Assembly: GCA_003224635.1 (NCBI GenBank)
Contig: QHZK01000045.1
Coordinates: 3,157-42,659, forward strand
Reading direction: 5' to 3'
From: Acidobacteriota bacterium
Lineage (GTDB): Bacteria > Acidobacteriota > Terriglobia > UBA7540
DNA: 39,503 nt
Part shown: piece by piece, positions 16,838-26,057 of the stretch
Layout: the number at the start of each line of letters is the position of its first letter
Numbering within the stretch: the first letter of the stretch is position 1
Translations under genes and position numbers: made by a program
Notes under the pieces: generated by a model
The model's database searches: none
The model's input: only the letters and a program-made list of their open reading frames with translations
Told to the model about the DNA's origin: nothing

Positions 16838-19087
16838 ATGGAAAATGACCCGATAGAAAGCAGAGAACTTGCTCCCGTCGAAGCTGCTCCTCAGGACCGG
16901 CTGAGCTATCCTCGCCCGCCCAAGATTACCGAGCTCGATGCCGGCAGTGATGAAGCCTATTCGTATGTGCGCGCCTACTGGCGCATGCTGGTCAGACACG
17001 GTTGGACGATCCTTACCGTGGCGTTCGTGGTCACAATGCTGGTCGCCCTGATTTCCTTCAGGCTGCAACCGGTGTACCAGGCAACGGCGCGAGTGGAGAT
17101 TGAGGCCGCGACGCCCGAGATCCGAACCCTGAGCGACCTTTTCGAGGCGATGCCTGCCGACGATATGTTTTTGCAGACCCAGGTCAACGTGCTGCAGAGC
17201 GATAACCTGGCCTGGCAAACGATCGAGCAACTGCGTCTGGGAGAGAATCCCGCTTTTGCTCCTCCGCTGAAGGGCGCTTCGCCCCAGCGAGGCGAGTCCG
17301 CCGAGGCGGAGAGCCCGCTCGTCGGGATATTCAAGGGCGGCCTGCGCGTCGAAATCATGAGGAACAGCCGCATTGCGGCCGTGAGCTTCGAGAGCCCCGA
17401 CCCGAAGCTTGCCGCTCAAGTGGTCAACGCGCTGGTCTATAACTACCAGGAATATAACTACCACAAGAACTACGAAGCGACGCGGAAGGCCTCCGGCTGG
17501 ATGGAACAGCAGCTCGACGAGTTAAAGGCCAAGGTGGAAAGGTCCCAGCAGGCGCTGGTGGACTACGAGCGAGACAACAAGATCATCAACATCAGCGACA
17601 AGGAAAACGTTGAAGAGAAGAAGCTCGGGGACCTGAGTAAAGAGCTGACCGACGCTCAAGCCGAGGTCGTGCGAGCCGAGTCCCTCTACAATGTGGCGCG
17701 CAACAACGAAAACCAAATGGCGTCGCTCGTGGGGAATGACCTGCTTTCACGGCTCGAGGAGAAATACGCCGAGCTGAAGTCGCAATACGTCGAAGCCCGC
17801 GAGCAGTACGGGCCCAATTTCCCCAAGGTCGTCAGGCTCAGGGACCAGGCCGAAGAAATCCGGTCCAGCCTCGAAGCCGAACGGAAGCGCATCGTGGAGC
17901 GCTACCATGGGGAGTATGTTGCCGCCCAGCAGAGGGAGGCCATGATCTCGGAGGCGCTGGCCCGGCAGAAGGTTGAACTCGAAAAGCTGAACCAGCTTCT
18001 GATTCAGCAAAATATCCTGAAGCACGAATTTCAAACCAACCAGCAACTCTATGAGGGCCTTCTCCAGCGGCTGAAAGACGCTACCCTCTCCTCGGGCCTG
18101 CGAGCGACCAACATCCACATCGTCGATCAGGCGCGCGTTCCCGGCGCACCCGTGCGGCCGAGGAAGCTCTTTAACGTCACCATTGGCTTGCTGGTCGGCC
18201 TGATCTTGGGGGTCGCCCTTGCTTTCGTCCAGGAGGCGCTGGATGATTCCATCAAGAGCATCGGGCAGGTGGAGCGCTACCTTTCAACCAACGCCCTGGC
18301 GGTGATACCGCTGGCGCGCACCGTGCGATCGCGCTCGCTGGATCGCGGCGGCAACGGGTCAGCGGACCGGCGCGAGGCCGTGGAGTTGACGCTGCTCAAG
18401 AGGCCGGCCTCGGAACTGGCGGAAGCCTATCGCTCGATGCGCACGGCGATCCTGCTCGCAACGTCGCCACGCCCGCCCCAGGTGATTGTGATGACCAGCG
18501 CGCAGCCGAGCGAGGGCAAGACCTGCACCTCACTCAACCTGTCGCTGGCGCTCGCCCAGCGAAGGGTGCGAGTGCTGGTCATCGACGCCGACTTCCGCAA
18601 GCCGGGCATTGCCGCAGCGATGGGGATGTCCAACGAAAGGGGTCTCAGCAACATTCTCAGGGGGGAGCAGAGCGTGGACGAGGTGCTGCTCCAGGCCCAC
18701 ACCCTCCCGAACCTCTGGGTGCTTCCCGCCGGGCCCGTCCCCAGCAACCCGACCGACCTGCTGTCCTCGCCCGACATGGCCAGGCTGGTCGAGGAGCTGA
18801 AGCAGCGGTTCGAGCACATCGTGCTGGACAGCCCGCCCATCCTTCTGATGACCGACGCTACGGTGCTTTCCATTCTCTCGGACGGCGTAGTGCTGGTGGT
18901 GGAGGGGGGTGTGACACCGCTTGGGGCCGTGCTGCGCGCTCACCGGATCATCGAGAACGCGGGCGGAAAGATTCTGGGCGTGGTCTTAAACAAGGTTGAC
19001 GTCCGCCGCGGCACCTATTATGGCTCATACTACGGTTACGGACGCGGCTACTATAATTACTACTACGGCGCGCGGTCGGGGCGATGA
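16838..19087 (+). CDS. Polysaccharide co-polymerase / BY-kinase (Wzz domain plus CpsD/CapB-type tyrosine autokinase)
   Basis: Wzz TM/periplasmic region, GNVT-type second TM, VIVMTSAQPSEGKTCTSLNLSLALAQRRVRVLVIDADFRKPG (Walker A/A'), LDSPPILLMTDATVL, and Tyr-rich tail YYGSYYGYGRGYYNYYYG. Confidence 0.94.
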   Translation: MENDPIESRELAPVEAAPQDRLSYPRPPKITELDAGSDEAYSYVRAYWRMLVRHGWTILTVAFVVTMLVALISFRLQPVYQATARVEIEAATPEIRTLSDLFEAMPADDMFLQTQVNVLQSDNLAWQTIEQLRLGENPAFAPPLKGASPQRGESAEAESPLVGIFKGGLRVEIMRNSRIAAVSFESPDPKLAAQVVNALVYNYQEYNYHKNYEATRKASGWMEQQLDELKAKVERSQQALVDYERDNKIINISDKENVEEKKLGDLSKELTDAQAEVVRAESLYNVARNNENQMASLVGNDLLSRLEEKYAELKSQYVEAREQYGPNFPKVVRLRDQAEEIRSSLEAERKRIVERYHGEYVAAQQREAMISEALARQKVELEKLNQLLIQQNILKHEFQTNQQLYEGLLQRLKDATLSSGLRATNIHIVDQARVPGAPVRPRKLFNVTIGLLVGLILGVALAFVQEALDDSIKSIGQVERYLSTNALAVIPLARTVRSRSLDRGGNGSADRREAVELTLLKRPASELAEAYRSMRTAILLATSPRPPQVIVMTSAQPSEGKTCTSLNLSLALAQRRVRVLVIDADFRKPGIAAAMGMSNERGLSNILRGEQSVDEVLLQAHTLPNLWVLPAGPVPSNPTDLLSSPDMARLVEELKQRFEHIVLDSPPILLMTDATVLSILSDGVVLVVEGGVTPLGAVLRAHRIIENAGGKILGVVLNKVDVRRGTYYGSYYGYGRGYYNYYYGARSGR

Positions 19088-19133
19088 AGGAAGCTGGCTC
19101 CTTTGTGACGCTCGATGCTAGGATGCTTGGTTA

Positions 19134-19334
19134 GTGGATTGGAAGGTTGCCGTGGAAACGAAGCAGCAGATATTGAAGGCAATTGAAGATCTCCCCGACG
19201 ATGCCGGAGTCGAGGATGCCCTGGATCGGCTCTACCTGCTCTACAAGGTCGAGAGAGGCCTTCGCCAAGCGGACCAGGGTGAACTCCTCACTCAAGAAGA
19301 GCTCCGCGAGCGTATGGCGAAGTGGCGCAAGTAA
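19134..19334 (+). CDS. Putative antitoxin of a RelE/ParE-type module
   Basis: Small acidic protein overlapping the toxin start; start may be GTG 19152. Confidence 0.62.
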   Translation: MDWKVAVETKQQILKAIEDLPDDAGVEDALDRLYLLYKVERGLRQADQGELLTQEELRERMAKWRK

Positions 19335-19627
19335 GGTGGACGCCGCAGGCGGCCGATGATCTCGATGCGATCTGTCTGTTCATCGCTCGGGACGCTCCTA
19401 CATTGGCGGCGATATTCGCCGACCGGGTACTGCGCGCCTCAGACCGACTGGCGAGTCATCCACGGTTGGGAAGAGTTGTTCCGGAGTTGGGGAACGAAAA
19501 CATCAGAGAGATCATCGTTGGCAGCTACCGCGTCATCTATCGGATTCAGCGAGAACAAGTCCACCTTTTGACCGTGCACCACGGGGCTCGACCTCTCGAC
19601 ACCACAAAGATTGACGCAGGCAGCTAA
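19322..19627 (+). CDS. RelE/ParE family toxin
   Basis: VRWTPQAADDLDAICLFIARDAPTLAAIFADRVLRASDRLASHPRLGRVVPELGNENIREIIVGSYRVIYRIQREQVHLLTVHHGARPL. Confidence 0.9.
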   Translation: MAQVRWTPQAADDLDAICLFIARDAPTLAAIFADRVLRASDRLASHPRLGRVVPELGNENIREIIVGSYRVIYRIQREQVHLLTVHHGARPLDTTKIDAGS

Positions 19628-19647
19628 CCAACAGAGCAACCAACCCC

Positions 19648-20009
19648 TTGCCCATGGCCACTTCGAAAGTCCTTAGCGAGATCGCCTCGTTCTTGGAAGA
19701 ACGGGCCCACCAGGGCGCGCCGATTTTCTATAACGAACTAGCGAAGGCGTTCGGGCTGTCTCCAGTAACCGAAGCTTGGTTCTCTCATCCCCTTTGCGAC
19801 GTATTTGCCACGCTTGATGATGCGGACCAAGCGAAGGAGTGCCTTTTCGAACCGCCCTCGTGGTTAGCAAAGACAAAGGCATTCCAGGTGAGGGCTTCTT
19901 CAAGACGCTCCATGCGCTTCGGGGTACTCCCTATCCGATACGAAACGAACTCGAGAAATTGCGCATATGGAAGGAAGAGTTTGACCGCTTGGTGTCATTC
20001 TACAAATGA
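19648..20009 (+). pseudogene. Frameshifted small hypothetical protein
   Basis: N-terminal frame EIASFLEERAHQGAPIFYNELAKAFGLSP...CDVFATLDDADQAK continues after a one-base shift (about 19830-19850) as VPFRTALVVSKDKGIPGEGFFKTLHALRGTPYPIRNELEKLRIWKEEFDRLVSFYK*. Confidence 0.68.
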
Positions 20010-20030
20010 GTTTTTGTCCTCGCGGAAGCT

Positions 20031-20060
20031 CACGGTCAATCACGGGTACGATTGACCGTG
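20031..20060. terminator. Stem-loop, possible terminator
   Basis: Perfect 11-bp inverted repeat CACGGTCAATC-ACGGGTAC-GATTGACCGTG just after the frameshifted gene; no clear U-tract. Confidence 0.45.
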
Positions 20061-20379
20061 GCCACCGTTCATGATCACGATGACCATCCGCTTGCCTTCC
20101 GGTCTCAATCCTGCTATACTCGGTCTAGTATTTATGTTTCATTAGGTCGAAGGCCTAGCCTAGCCGCCTCGTAGAACCCCAAGAAACCTCGAAAAAAGGG
20201 GCATTTTTCAGGGGAACAAAGCCAATATGTGACTTATAATCAACAACTTAACTCAAAAATGGCAGAAAAACAAAGCCAAACTGGATTGGCCTTCCCGCTC
20301 CCTTGACAATGTAATCCCGGCGCCGTGCCGCTGACCGACCGGCCGAGCTCGCGCCGTAAACGCCCACGCTACTCTCACA

Positions 20380-21720
20380 ATGTCAACCTCGTTGACCGCA
20401 ACGCGCGCGTGTCCGGTTGCACTGGAAACGACGGCACAGGAAAGCGCTCGCGCAGCATCGGCCTTATGGTTCTCGGCAGGGCGGGTCTTGCTCCTCCTGA
20501 CGCTGCTCGGCGCGCCGCTCGCCTTCGGCGCGGTTGAAACATGGGCGTGGGCGTCGCTGGCGGTTCTGGTCTGTGTGAGCCTCTTCCTCTGGACGCTCGG
20601 CAGCGTCCGGCAGCGAGTAGCGCGGATCTGGTGGTCGCCGCTGTATCTCGTCGGGATGCTATTCCTTCTCCTCGGAGGCGCTCAGTATTCCGGTCACCTC
20701 ACCCTGGACCCGATCCGGACTCGCGAGTCACTGCTGAAGCTCGCGGCCTATCTGCTTCTCTTTTTCGTCGCCACGCAGCTCGTGGTGAGTGGGGGCGAGG
20801 AGTCTCTCGTGCGCTTCGGGTTCGTGGTCGCCGCTTATGCGTGCGCCCTGGGGTTGTTTGCCATGCTGCAGTTCTGCTCCAGCAACGGGCGGATCTACTG
20901 GACGGTCAGACCGGAGAACGCTTGGCCCTTCGGCCCGTATGTGAATCGGAACCACTACGCCGGGCTGATGGAGCTGCTGATCCCGATGGTCATCGGCCTT
21001 CTCCTCTCTCGACCCGAACACGATCCGAGGCGCAAGTTTGTGGCCGTGGCGGTCCTGGTCGCGGTCGCGTCCCTGCTGCTCTCAGGCTCGCGGGGAGGGC
21101 TGATTTCTTTCCTGGTCGAGGCCCTGTTGCTGGGAGGCATCTTCTGGATCCACTCGAAGCGCGAAGGCCGCCGCGCCTCGGCGACGCTTCTGGCCCTGGG
21201 AGGGGCGGCCGCCGCTACGCTCTTCTTCTGGCTGGACCCTGGAGAAATCTCAACCCGTCTGGCGACGGCCTTCGAGTACTCCCACGCGGCAGAAGCAACC
21301 AACGACACCCGGCTGATGCTGGCGCGGGACTCGCTGCGCATGGTGCGGGACCATCCCTGGGCGGGGGCCGGCCTGGGCAGCTTTGAGGATGTTCATCCCC
21401 GCTACCAGAGTTTTGCTTCGGACCTAGTGTTCACTCACGCCCACAACGACTACGCCGAGGCGCTGGCCGAAGCCGGGCTGGCGGGCGGAGCGCTGGTCCT
21501 GCTGGCGCTGGTGATCTTCTTGCGCCGGGCCTTCACGGACCTGCGCGAGCGCCTGCGATACGAAGCCGGCTGGATCCAGGTGGGCGCGGCGGTGGGCTGT
21601 TCGGGCCTGCTCGTCCATAGCCTCGCTGACTTCAATTTCCACATCCCGGCCAACGCGGCGTGGTTTTCTGTTTGCCTGGCTGTAGCCTTGTCGAGTTGCT
21701 GCAAACGATTGAGCTCATGA
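20380..21720 (+). CDS. O-antigen ligase family protein
   Basis: Multi-TM; WPFGPYVNRNHYAGLMELLIPMVIGLLL and DHPWAGAGLGSFEDVHPRYQSF...THAHNDYAEALAEAGLAG match Wzy/WaaL motifs. Confidence 0.9.
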   Translation: MSTSLTATRACPVALETTAQESARAASALWFSAGRVLLLLTLLGAPLAFGAVETWAWASLAVLVCVSLFLWTLGSVRQRVARIWWSPLYLVGMLFLLLGGAQYSGHLTLDPIRTRESLLKLAAYLLLFFVATQLVVSGGEESLVRFGFVVAAYACALGLFAMLQFCSSNGRIYWTVRPENAWPFGPYVNRNHYAGLMELLIPMVIGLLLSRPEHDPRRKFVAVAVLVAVASLLLSGSRGGLISFLVEALLLGGIFWIHSKREGRRASATLLALGGAAAATLFFWLDPGEISTRLATAFEYSHAAEATNDTRLMLARDSLRMVRDHPWAGAGLGSFEDVHPRYQSFASDLVFTHAHNDYAEALAEAGLAGGALVLLALVIFLRRAFTDLRERLRYEAGWIQVGAAVGCSGLLVHSLADFNFHIPANAAWFSVCLAVALSSCCKRLSS

Positions 21721-22451
21721 GCGAATACCCGGAAAGAATATATGCCAGATACTCGGAGATTCGACCCCATGTGACTGTTCCGAGGAGTAAGGATAACCTG
21801 CTCGTGGGCCGGGAACGGGTCTTCCGGAAGGTGCTCCTTCCCTTGCTGCCGGCGGACAAGCAGGCCAGGATTCTCGACCTCGGCTGTGGTTACGGCGAGT
21901 TTCTTTGCTTCCTTCAGAAGGAAGGCTACCAGAACGCCGCCGGAATCGATTTGAACCGGCGCCAGCTCGATGCAGCGGAGCGCCTCGGGGTAAGAAACCT
22001 TCGGTACGGCGACGCGAGGGACGCGCTACTCGAATCATCAAACACACTTGACTGCATCTCTGCCATTGACGTCCTGGAACACATCCCCAAGGGTCAGATT
22101 CTGAGTTTCCTGGATACCGTCTACGGAGCTCTGCGAACGGGCGGGAGATTTATTTGCCAGGTGCCCAATCTCGCCGCCTTCTACACTCCACTTTTCTACA
22201 TGGACTTTAGCCACGAGAGTCCTTTCACGGCAACCAGCCTGACTCAGGTGCTGGAGCTGGCCAATTTCACCAATGTGCGGGTCTACCCGAGGGGCCCCGT
22301 TGCCACGAGCGTGAAAAGCGCAGTGCGGTGCGTGCTGTGGAAGCTCATCAGTTCGGGCCTGCGGTTCATCCAGACCGTGGAAGGAGGACCGCATCACCCG
22401 TCGGACTCGATTTATACCGCCGCCATCCTTGCTGTCGCGGACAAGGGCTGA
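21717..22451 (+). CDS. Class I SAM-dependent methyltransferase
   Basis: ARILDLGCGYGEFLCFLQKEGYQNAAGIDLNRRQLDAA; ATGA overlap with the upstream stop. Confidence 0.9.
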   Translation: MSEYPERIYARYSEIRPHVTVPRSKDNLLVGRERVFRKVLLPLLPADKQARILDLGCGYGEFLCFLQKEGYQNAAGIDLNRRQLDAAERLGVRNLRYGDARDALLESSNTLDCISAIDVLEHIPKGQILSFLDTVYGALRTGGRFICQVPNLAAFYTPLFYMDFSHESPFTATSLTQVLELANFTNVRVYPRGPVATSVKSAVRCVLWKLISSGLRFIQTVEGGPHHPSDSIYTAAILAVADKG

Positions 22452-22588
22452 GGTTAGGGCCCTGCGAGGGCGAAGCTTGCTGCGACCACCTCCCTCAGGC
22501 AATCGTTCTCGCTCATGGAACCGGGCAGGGCCGGCCCCGGTGGAGGACTTCGCGTTCACGCCTTGCGTCCCGACGAGAGCGAGCGCAG

Positions 22589-23455
22589 GTGCAACAGCGT
22601 GAAAAGTTGAGCGCCGAGGAGATGCTCGCCTTCTACGAGCAGGTCCACCGGTCTGCAATTGAGCGCGACGCGGCGGACGATCTGAGCCCCGCTCTTCATT
22701 GGGCAGGGAACCGGTTCTTCAACCGGTTCACGGACTACGCGCACCGGCTCGGAATGCGAAAGGCGCTCGCTTACCTGGATACGGAATGGGGCTCGCTCAA
22801 GGGCCGTTCGGTGCTCGACGTTGGGTGTGGACGCGGCCGCTGGACCAGAGAATTTGCTTCCCGCGGATGCCGCGTTACGGGAGTGGATATTTCGCCTGAG
22901 GCGATCAGCCGCTTGGCCAAAGAAATGCCCCAGCATACCTTTGTGGTGCGAAGGGTCACGGAGGCCGGGTTTCCTCCCGGCGCCTTCGACCTTGTGAACT
23001 CTGCCACCGTGCTGCAACATCTGCCGGACGAAAGCCAATGGAGCGCTTTGCGGCAGATTGGAGTTTCGATCAAGGACGGCGGTTACTTTGTGGCGCTCGA
23101 AAATTGCTCTGCCTTTGCAAACCCGTTCGTGTTCCCCCATTCTCCGGAAGATTGGGTCCGGATGATCGAATCCACAGGGCTGCGGCTGCGCGCGTCTTGG
23201 GGCTGCAACTTTGAGATTCTCTTCCGGGCCTGGGCGCGGTTAAGCGCCGGCCTGCGTCGTCGTTCGGCGGGCGGAACAGAGGTCGCGGCCGGGAGGGGCG
23301 CCCCTCCGTCATTCTCCCGCTCGAGAAACCTCCTGCGCTCCTTTGTGTACAGCTCGCTCGCCGTGGCGTCCTACGCGCCAGAATGGTGCTGCCACCAAGT
23401 GCCTCTGGCCGCGCCGACCCACGTCGCCATGGTATTTCAGAAACCCAAGGCGTAG
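22589..23455 (+). CDS. Class I SAM-dependent methyltransferase
   Basis: GRSVLDVGCGRGRWTREFASRGCRVTGVDISPEAI. GTG 22589 is the likely start; the longer ORF from 22328 overlaps the previous gene. Confidence 0.87.
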   Translation: MQQREKLSAEEMLAFYEQVHRSAIERDAADDLSPALHWAGNRFFNRFTDYAHRLGMRKALAYLDTEWGSLKGRSVLDVGCGRGRWTREFASRGCRVTGVDISPEAISRLAKEMPQHTFVVRRVTEAGFPPGAFDLVNSATVLQHLPDESQWSALRQIGVSIKDGGYFVALENCSAFANPFVFPHSPEDWVRMIESTGLRLRASWGCNFEILFRAWARLSAGLRRRSAGGTEVAAGRGAPPSFSRSRNLLRSFVYSSLAVASYAPEWCCHQVPLAAPTHVAMVFQKPKA

Positions 23456-23461
23456 CTCGGA

Positions 23462-25759
23462 ATGAGATCCCTTGATAATGCAATCTCGGTCGGCGATCGG
23501 CGAGCCGAAGCTGAGTCGTCGGAATCGGCGACTTTGACGGGCCTGAGGCGAGCTTTAGATATTCCTCGGCTTTTCAGGTCACGCTCGAGGACCGACTTGG
23601 GACTGACCGTCCTTGCCCAGCTTAGCCTGCTCGCTCTTGGCGCTTTGACCGGGGTTCTATCAGCCCGTGTGCTGGGTCCGCAAGGTCGAGGCGAACTTGC
23701 CGCCCTGACGCTCTGGCCTCTCGCATTGATTTCCCTGGCAACCCTGGGGATGAACCAATCCATCGTGTTCCACTCCGGAAGGAACTTATACTCCCTTTCA
23801 GAGATTTGGACATCATCGGCCGTTATCGGACTTGGGCAATCCCTGGCCGTCATTCTCGTCGGCCTGTTGGTCCTACCGCTGGCCTTGCGAAATTATTCGC
23901 CCTCTGTGAAACACCTCGGGTTGCTCTTTCTCGTCATAATGCCCTTGCTGCTCTTCCAAGGTAGCTCCTATCCGGCTAACATCGTGCAGGGCAAGCTCGA
24001 CCTTGACTCCTTCAATTTGATTCGGTTGCTGCCTGGTCTGGCCTATGCACTCGGTCTGACAGCTCTCTGGTGGCTCAAGATAAGCAGTATTTCTTACGTG
24101 GTGGCTTCGCAGATTCTGGGCTTGGCTGTCGCTACGGTCTTCGGGTACTGGATCTTCCTGAGAAAGTTCCCGGTCGGTCTTGCGTGGCATTCGGGCGCCG
24201 GCGCGAGTTTGTTGAGATTTGGATGGCAAAACCAAGCCGGACAGGTATCAAGCTATGTCAACCAACGCCTTGACCAGCTCATCCTTTCCCTGTTTATCGC
24301 TCCGAGACAGTTGGGTTTATATGCGGTGGCTGTGACCGTTTCGTCAGCCGTCTGTTTCATACCCCAAGCAATTGGCGTCGTGACGCTGGCCCAAGGCGTG
24401 AACCTTACCCCGGAACTAGCGAAGACGATGATCTCAAAGTCGTTCCGTCGTTCCCTGAAGTACCTCCTCCTGGCGTGCGCTGTCTTATTTACCGTCGCAC
24501 CTTGGCTCATCACCCTCGCCTTTGGAAGCCGATTCTCTGACGCGACCCTCCCGTGCAGGATTTTGTTGTGCGGCATGGTAGGCGTCGGTGCGGCTCAAGT
24601 GCTTTACGACGGCGCGCGCGCTTTGGGACAGCCTCTGCTGGTGTTCTACGCGGAGGGTCTTTCGATGGTTGTAACCGTTGTTGGGCTGTGCCTGCTGCTG
24701 CCACGCTACGGGATTGTGGGCGCGGCCATCACGTCAACCGTCGCCTACTGCTCCGCGCTTGGTGTCACGCTCGCACTCTATCGGTTCCGGCTAGGTGTCG
24801 GGTTACTCAATCTCGCGGGAGGAGCGAGCGGTGTACAAGCGGAACCTATCGGAACGGCGGCGGCCCTAACAAGGAAAGCCAAGCTGCTCGAGGGAGCGTG
24901 CAGGCGTTGGGCGGCGTTCGCAGGGACTCCTCGCGGGCTGTTTAGAGTCGTGAGAGCGTGTGCCGCGCTGAATCCTCGCTTTAGGCGCTACCAGGCTACT
25001 CTTGTGGATGGGTCCGAGATATGTGTGGACCTCAAGGAGTCGATGTGCTTCCCAATTTTGTTGCACGGCTGCATCCCCCACGAGGTCTCCGAGGCCCAGG
25101 TCTTGGAGCGTTCAACTCGGGAAGGGGACGTTTTTGTGGACGTGGGAGCGAACGTCGGATTCTATACAGCGCTTGCGCGCCGGTGGGTGGGCTTGTCAGG
25201 AACGGTCGTCGCCTTTGAACCCAACCCGAATTGTGTCCAGTTATTGCGGCAATCTTTCGGAACAGATCCCAACGTTTTAATCATTCCTAGCGCACTCGGC
25301 AAGGAAAAGGGCACCGGTCAGTTATGTGTCCCTTACCACGGTGATAGAGCGACTCTCGGAAAGCGCCCATCAAAGAGCGCCAGGGTTTACGAGGTCGCTG
25401 TCGACACATTGGACGATTTCCTGCGTCAAAGGCACCTGCCTTCTCCCTCAGTTGTCAAGATTGATTGTGAGGGGATGGAATACCTGGTCCTTCAAGGAAT
25501 GGAGGGCGTCCTAAAAACGCCGCGCCCTCCGGTTATCGCCTTCGAGTACATCGAGCCATTGACTCAAGACTTCACGGTTTCCCTCCCGGAGATCATCGAG
25601 TTCGTCCAGGAGAAATCAGGTGGCGCCTATCAATTCTTCAGGATCGATTATGCCGGAAAACTCAGGGACCACGACCTCCACGTGGCGACAGCACAGAACG
25701 ACCTCGTGGCGGTTCCCAGTTGGAGACAGGATTTACTGGTCGGTGTCGTGGGCGGCTGA
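23462..25759 (+). CDS. Oligosaccharide flippase (Wzx/MATE-like) fused to C-terminal FkbM family methyltransferase
   Basis: N-terminal multi-TM LTVLAQLSLLALGALTGVLSARVLGPQGRGELAALTLWPLALISLATLG; C-terminal EGDVFVDVGANVGFYTALARRWVGLSGTVVAFEPNPNCVQLLRQSF...VVKIDCEGMEYLVLQGME. Single 765-aa ORF. Confidence 0.88.
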   Translation: MRSLDNAISVGDRRAEAESSESATLTGLRRALDIPRLFRSRSRTDLGLTVLAQLSLLALGALTGVLSARVLGPQGRGELAALTLWPLALISLATLGMNQSIVFHSGRNLYSLSEIWTSSAVIGLGQSLAVILVGLLVLPLALRNYSPSVKHLGLLFLVIMPLLLFQGSSYPANIVQGKLDLDSFNLIRLLPGLAYALGLTALWWLKISSISYVVASQILGLAVATVFGYWIFLRKFPVGLAWHSGAGASLLRFGWQNQAGQVSSYVNQRLDQLILSLFIAPRQLGLYAVAVTVSSAVCFIPQAIGVVTLAQGVNLTPELAKTMISKSFRRSLKYLLLACAVLFTVAPWLITLAFGSRFSDATLPCRILLCGMVGVGAAQVLYDGARALGQPLLVFYAEGLSMVVTVVGLCLLLPRYGIVGAAITSTVAYCSALGVTLALYRFRLGVGLLNLAGGASGVQAEPIGTAAALTRKAKLLEGACRRWAAFAGTPRGLFRVVRACAALNPRFRRYQATLVDGSEICVDLKESMCFPILLHGCIPHEVSEAQVLERSTREGDVFVDVGANVGFYTALARRWVGLSGTVVAFEPNPNCVQLLRQSFGTDPNVLIIPSALGKEKGTGQLCVPYHGDRATLGKRPSKSARVYEVAVDTLDDFLRQRHLPSPSVVKIDCEGMEYLVLQGMEGVLKTPRPPVIAFEYIEPLTQDFTVSLPEIIEFVQEKSGGAYQFFRIDYAGKLRDHDLHVATAQNDLVAVPSWRQDLLVGVVGG

Positions 25760-25847
25760 CACAGGCTTGTGGGGTGGGGCGCGCCAGCACGACCACAGTT
25801 ATTTGGGAAATCCTCAAGACCCGCAGACTTAAAAACAAGCCCGCGCA

Positions 25848-25955
25848 CTATCACTCCGAGTGGAGCGAGGAATCTCGCTCTGAAAATGCGGCACTGGCGA
25901 GATTCGATTCCCTCTTTCACCTCGTTCGGGGCCGCCTGCGGCTTCTCGGAATCAC
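25848..25955. repeat. Intergenic repeat of the HSERSEES type with imperfect inverted arms
   Basis: TCACTCCGAGTGGAGCGAGGAATCTCGCTC ... GGCGAGATTCGATTCCC...CTCGGAATCAC; translates as YHSEWSEESRS in one frame. Confidence 0.5.
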
Positions 25956-26057
25956 ATTTGCGATCATTTGCGATAACTTCTTCAGCAGCCCGCTAGCTCA
26001 GCTACACGGGCCAGAGGCCGGGATGCAGGCTTGGGGGAAATGGAACGGGAATTGGGA

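Noticed and set aside
20541-21386. 281-aa alternative-frame ORF inside the O-antigen ligase
   Set aside because: Arg/Pro/Gly-rich frame-shifted shadow; the ligase frame carries the conserved motifs.
25988-26012. GCCCGCTAGCTCAG..., resembling the 5' half of a tRNA
   Set aside because: No anticodon or T-arm (no GTTCRANNC) downstream; only a short 5-bp stem, so not a tRNA.
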